Positions 5,863 through 8,659 of a stretch of 8,659 nt of DNA are shown here, piece after piece (position 1 is the stretch's first letter; each line of letters starts with the position of its first letter). The notes beneath the pieces were generated by a model. That model saw nothing but the letters and a program-made list of their open reading frames with translations. It did no database searches and had not been told where the DNA came from. This DNA is from Verrucomicrobiota bacterium (lineage in GTDB: Bacteria; Verrucomicrobiota; Verrucomicrobiia; Limisphaerales; AV2), in assembly GCA_003219345.1 (NCBI GenBank), contig QHOP01000215.1:1-8659 (forward strand). The letters are read 5' to 3'. A program made the position numbers and the translations under genes.

Positions 5863-7427
5863 ATGACCCGCATGATTTTGAGTGTGGCGAGCCTCATGGT
5901 TCTGAGTTGCTGTACGCCCGCTCAAGCTGCCTTGAGCGCTTTCCCCGTGGACGGGCTTGCCCGCGTGCGCCGACACGACGCGGTTTTTTCCAACACGACC
6001 GCCAGCATCAAAGCCGCGCGCAACGAGTACGAGCCGTTTCAGATTGTCGTGCGCGCCGACGGTGAAGGACTCAAGCGCGTGAGCATGGAAGTCAGCGATT
6101 TGCGCGGCGAGGATGGTCATATCATCGATCGCCGGCACGTCACGCTTTACCGTGAACAGTACGTCGAAGTCACCAGACCGAGTCCCAAGTCGAAAGAAGG
6201 CGCTGGCTGGTATCCCGACGCGCTCATTCCCTTTGTGAATCCTCCCGATGGACGGCCGCTGAAGAACGCGCGATTTGCGGGCGCGCCGTTCGAGGTTGAG
6301 CCGAAGGCCAATCAACCGGTCTGGGTCGATGTGTTCGTGCCGAAAGATGCCGCGCCAGGGACATATTCGGGAACCGTAACCGTCACAGCGCAGCACCAGG
6401 AGGCGGTCAGGTTGCCGGTCCGACTAACCATCTGGAACTTCACGCTGCCGGACACGCCCTCGATGCGCTCCAACTTCGGCGACTTCGACAATCGCGTCGC
6501 AGCGGCGCACAAAGTGGGAGTGAAGTCGAAAGAGTTCCGCGAACTCGAACGGCGCTATGCGGAAGCGTTGGCAGCCCACCGGATTTGCCCGCCGATTCCC
6601 GGTTACCTTTATCCGAAGGCAAATGCCGACGGCAGCATCGATTCGGCGCAGAGCCACGCCCTCCTGAAAGAATGGATGGAGCGCTTTCACGTCACCGGTT
6701 TTCCAATCAACCTTTTGGGCAGCGATCCCCTGGCCAAAGACCGCGAACGCAACGTGAAATATTTGCAGGCAATGTACGCCTACCTGAAGACCAACGGCTG
6801 GGAAAAGTTCGCTTACATTTACGTGCTCGACGAACCGAACGACGCGGCGGCTTACGAACAGGTGCGACAGCGCGCCAAACTGATTCACGAGGCTCAGCCA
6901 GGCATCAAAGTGCTCTGCACCGAACAACCCACACCAGACGTTCCCGCCTGGGGCACACTGCTCACACCGCGCTTTGCCAGGGCGAGAAAGGCCGCGACAC
7001 GCCTTATTGGGAAATCGATTTCCCGCTGCTCGATTATCGCATCCCCGCCTGGATGAGTTGGCGCTACGGGATCACCGGGCTGCTCTATTGGACGACGGTT
7101 TATTGGCAGAAGGCGGGCGACGTCTGGACCAATCCGGCCACCTACGGCGAGGGAAAGCATCCGTTCAACGGCGAAGGTTCGCTGTTCTATCCGGGAGCGG
7201 ACGCGGGTTTTCCAGGTCCGGTCGCGTCGATCCGGTTGAAACAAATCCGCGAAGGACTCGAAGATTACGAATATCTCAAACTGCTGGCGGACCGCGGCCA
7301 AAAGGCCGTTGCCAATGAAATGTCAAAACGTCTGGCTCGCGGTTGGACGCAGTGGGACGACAACCCCGCGCACCTTTACGCCGCACGCGAAGAAATCGCT
7401 CGAATACTCAGCTCGCGGGCGCGGTAG
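5863..7427 (+). pseudogene. GH123 (former DUF4091)-like glycoside hydrolase, frameshifted
   Basis: From the ATG at 5863 the first 22 residues form a signal peptide ending AQA (VLSCC could also act as a weak lipobox). Residues about 24-190 (NEYEPFQIVVRA, GWYPDALIPF, VDVFVPKDAAPGTYSGTVTV) match the N-terminal beta-sandwich of GH123/DUF4091 proteins. Residues about 195-365 match the catalytic barrel, including FAYIYVLDEPND with the adjacent Asp323-Glu324 pair. GH123 enzymes are beta-N-acetylgalactosaminidases that use such an Asp-Glu pair in substrate-assisted catalysis; the exact substrate here is unknown. The frame is lost near 6955-6966, and the original frame stops at 7056. The rest of the enzyme continues in another frame to the TAG at 7427: ALCQGEKGRDTPYWEIDFPL, IPAWMSWRYGITGLLYW, then IREGLEDYEYLKLL. 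The segment normally between WGTLL and the ALCQ strand seems missing. The ATG at 5863 fits the signal peptide best, but no good Shine-Dalgarno is seen. Confidence 0.85.
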
Positions 7428-7711
7428 GGTGCAGTGCCGCGCTTCTCCAGCGCACGGCCCCGTTACGGCGCCAGACCAACGACCGGGGCAAAGCGCTTCG
7501 AACTGTCCCGCCTCAGAATCGTGCAACCCTGTCCCCTGGCGGAAGGTGTCAGCGATCAGCGGGCCGTCGGCGCCTGCACCCAAACCGGAGGGCTGGCCGT
7601 CCCTGGCCCGCTGCGGTTCATGGGCAAGACTGTTGAGCCGCAGTCAAGGTGCGAGCAACGAAAGGCTTGTCGGCGTGCCGCGATTCAGGCAAAGAGATCA
7701 TAAGTCCGACC
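7428..7711. other. 284-nt spacer without a convincing gene
   Basis: This lies between the GH123-like gene and the last gene. Open frames run through it but carry no recognisable motif. It contains small repeated pieces such as GGGACAG twice on the minus strand (near 7505 and 7525). No clear promoter pair was found, and the site before 7712 has only a weak purine stretch (AAAGAGA) at long spacing. Confidence 0.4.
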
Positions 7712-8659
7712 ATGAAAGCCCTTTTTTCTCCTGGAGCCGCATTGCTGCTCTGCCTGACACAGGCTGCCGGGATGCACTCGCTTCGCGCTGCGCCCGCGGC
7801 GGATGATCCGCCGCCACGCACCAGTTTCTCCGACCCGCACGCGCGCTTCACGGTGCCGGATAAACCGTATGTTGTGTTGCGGCGCGGCCCGCTCGAAGCG
7901 GTGGTCGTGGACAACCGCGCCGTGGACGACGACGTTTTGCCCGGTCATCGCGCCGGTTACCACGGTCTCGGTTCGCTCAAACATGACCAGCAGCGGCGCA
8001 ATCTCTTCGTGCCGAGCTACGCCGGCCTGAACTTTGAGCACATCCACGACGGCACCGTGCAGGACAACAAGGTCCTCTTCGAACCGCGCAACGCGCCGAT
8101 GCAATTGCGCGTCATCGACGACCACACCGCCGAGCTTTACCAGGCGCCGACGCCGCACTGGGGACTGGAGAGTTGTATGCGGTATCAACTCCTCGACAAT
8201 GGCGTCATCGAATTCACCTTCGAGTGCGTCCCGCGCCGCGACACTTTTAGGAACGGCTACATCGGCCTGTTCTGGGCCAGCTACATTCATCTACCGGAGT
8301 CGCTCGACGTCCATTTCATCGGGTGCCCCAACAACGACGCGAGCGCTGTGCCTGCCTGGGTTCGCGGCGTCACCCCGGCGCACGGCGAACTGCCGACGCA
8401 CCTCGCGCGCGGCGACCAACGCGACTTCGCGCACGATCCGGCGTTCCCGCTCACGCTGGTGTTCAATCGTTCGCGCCACCGTTACGCGGAGCCGTGGTAT
8501 TTTGGCGTCTGCCGGGGCATGGCATTCGCGGAAATTTTCCGCGCGCCGGACCAGGTGCGCCTGAGCCAATCGCCTTCCGGCGGCGGCACGGGCAATCCAG
8601 CCTGGGACTTCCAACGGTTCATTCCGAACTATCGAATCGGTCAACGCTACCAGCTTATC
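7712..8659 (+). CDS. Exported protein of unknown family, 3' end outside the window
   Basis: The frame opens at the ATG at 7712 and stays open for 316 codons to the window edge. Residues 1-29 form a signal peptide (MKALFSPGAALLLCLTQAAG, cleavage near AAPA). The mature part is beta-rich, with several patterned stretches: YVVLRRGPLEAVVVDN (53-68), HRAGYHGLGSLKH (79-91), NLFVPSYAGLNFEHIHDG (97-114), APTPHWGLESCMRYQLLDNG (145-164) and VIEFTFECVP (165-174). The alternation of strands, with aromatic and His residues at turns, resembles galactose-mutarotase-like supersandwich proteins that bind or act on sugars; this is a weak structural impression. Similar proteins occur in Planctomycetes and Verrucomicrobia, as far as I recall, without known function. 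Whether the protein is complete after residue 316 cannot be known. It may be part of the same carbohydrate-related exported set as the GH123-like gene upstream, but the 284-nt gap argues against a shared operon. Confidence 0.75.
   Translation, partial: MKALFSPGAALLLCLTQAAGMHSLRAAPAADDPPPRTSFSDPHARFTVPDKPYVVLRRGPLEAVVVDNRAVDDDVLPGHRAGYHGLGSLKHDQQRRNLFVPSYAGLNFEHIHDGTVQDNKVLFEPRNAPMQLRVIDDHTAELYQAPTPHWGLESCMRYQLLDNGVIEFTFECVPRRDTFRNGYIGLFWASYIHLPESLDVHFIGCPNNDASAVPAWVRGVTPAHGELPTHLARGDQRDFAHDPAFPLTLVFNRSRHRYAEPWYFGVCRGMAFAEIFRAPDQVRLSQSPSGGGTGNPAWDFQRFIPNYRIGQRYQLI

Noticed and set aside
7685..8290. A 201-codon minus-strand open frame.
   Set aside because: It is antisense to the last gene, which has a signal peptide and consistent beta-rich patterning over 316 codons. 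No motif supports the minus frame.
1..8659. A defence, toxin-antitoxin, CRISPR or secondary-metabolite system.
   Set aside because: No repeat-spacer array, nuclease, helicase, toxin pair, synthase or transporter cluster is present. The genes are individually spaced envelope or exported proteins.

Overview
The window is G+C-rich bacterial chromosome (about 60 % by eye), sparsely packed, with long spacers. Most of the genes it carries encode exported or surface proteins. The gene content points to the Planctomycetes-Verrucomicrobia group, most likely a soil or freshwater verrucomicrobium: a PEGA-type lipoprotein, a two-module beta-sandwich protein, a twin-arginine-exported protein of unknown family, a GH123-like glycosidase, and intergenic repeats typical of those genomes. 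This assignment is an inference, since no rRNA or other marker gene is present.

Layout from left to right. 16-528 (+) is a small PEGA-type lipoprotein with a Gly/Pro/Tyr tail. 529-968 is non-coding, with one hairpin and one degenerate dispersed repeat. 969-2313 (-) is a secreted protein built from two copies of the same beta-sandwich module and broken by a frameshift; comparing its two copies suggests that about 74 nt are missing. 2441-2641 (+) is the C-terminal half of a thioredoxin/TlpA-like domain behind a perfect Shine-Dalgarno. 2783-4345 (+) is a Tat-exported, His-rich, apparently all-helical protein with a plausible promoter and a good RBS. 4589-5662 (+) is an alpha/beta-hydrolase lipoprotein with a complete Ser-Asp-His triad. 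5663-5862 holds a degenerate repeat and a perfect 30-bp inverted repeat. 5863-7427 (+) is a GH123 (former DUF4091)-like glycoside hydrolase, frameshifted after its Asp-Glu catalytic pair. 7712-8659 (+) is an exported protein of unknown family that runs off the window.

There is no CRISPR array, tRNA, transposase or clear operon. From 2441 onward the genes all point right, but gaps of 140-290 nt suggest separate transcription. The only shared theme is envelope or periplasmic work, with carbohydrate handling likely for GH123 and possible for the two-module and last proteins. I do not see a coherent new multi-gene system. The most notable signal is damage: two unrelated genes each carry an internal lesion with a frameshift, a third is reduced to a C-terminal half, and a strong palindromic repeat lies between two of the genes. 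This could be real gene decay or an assembly artefact.
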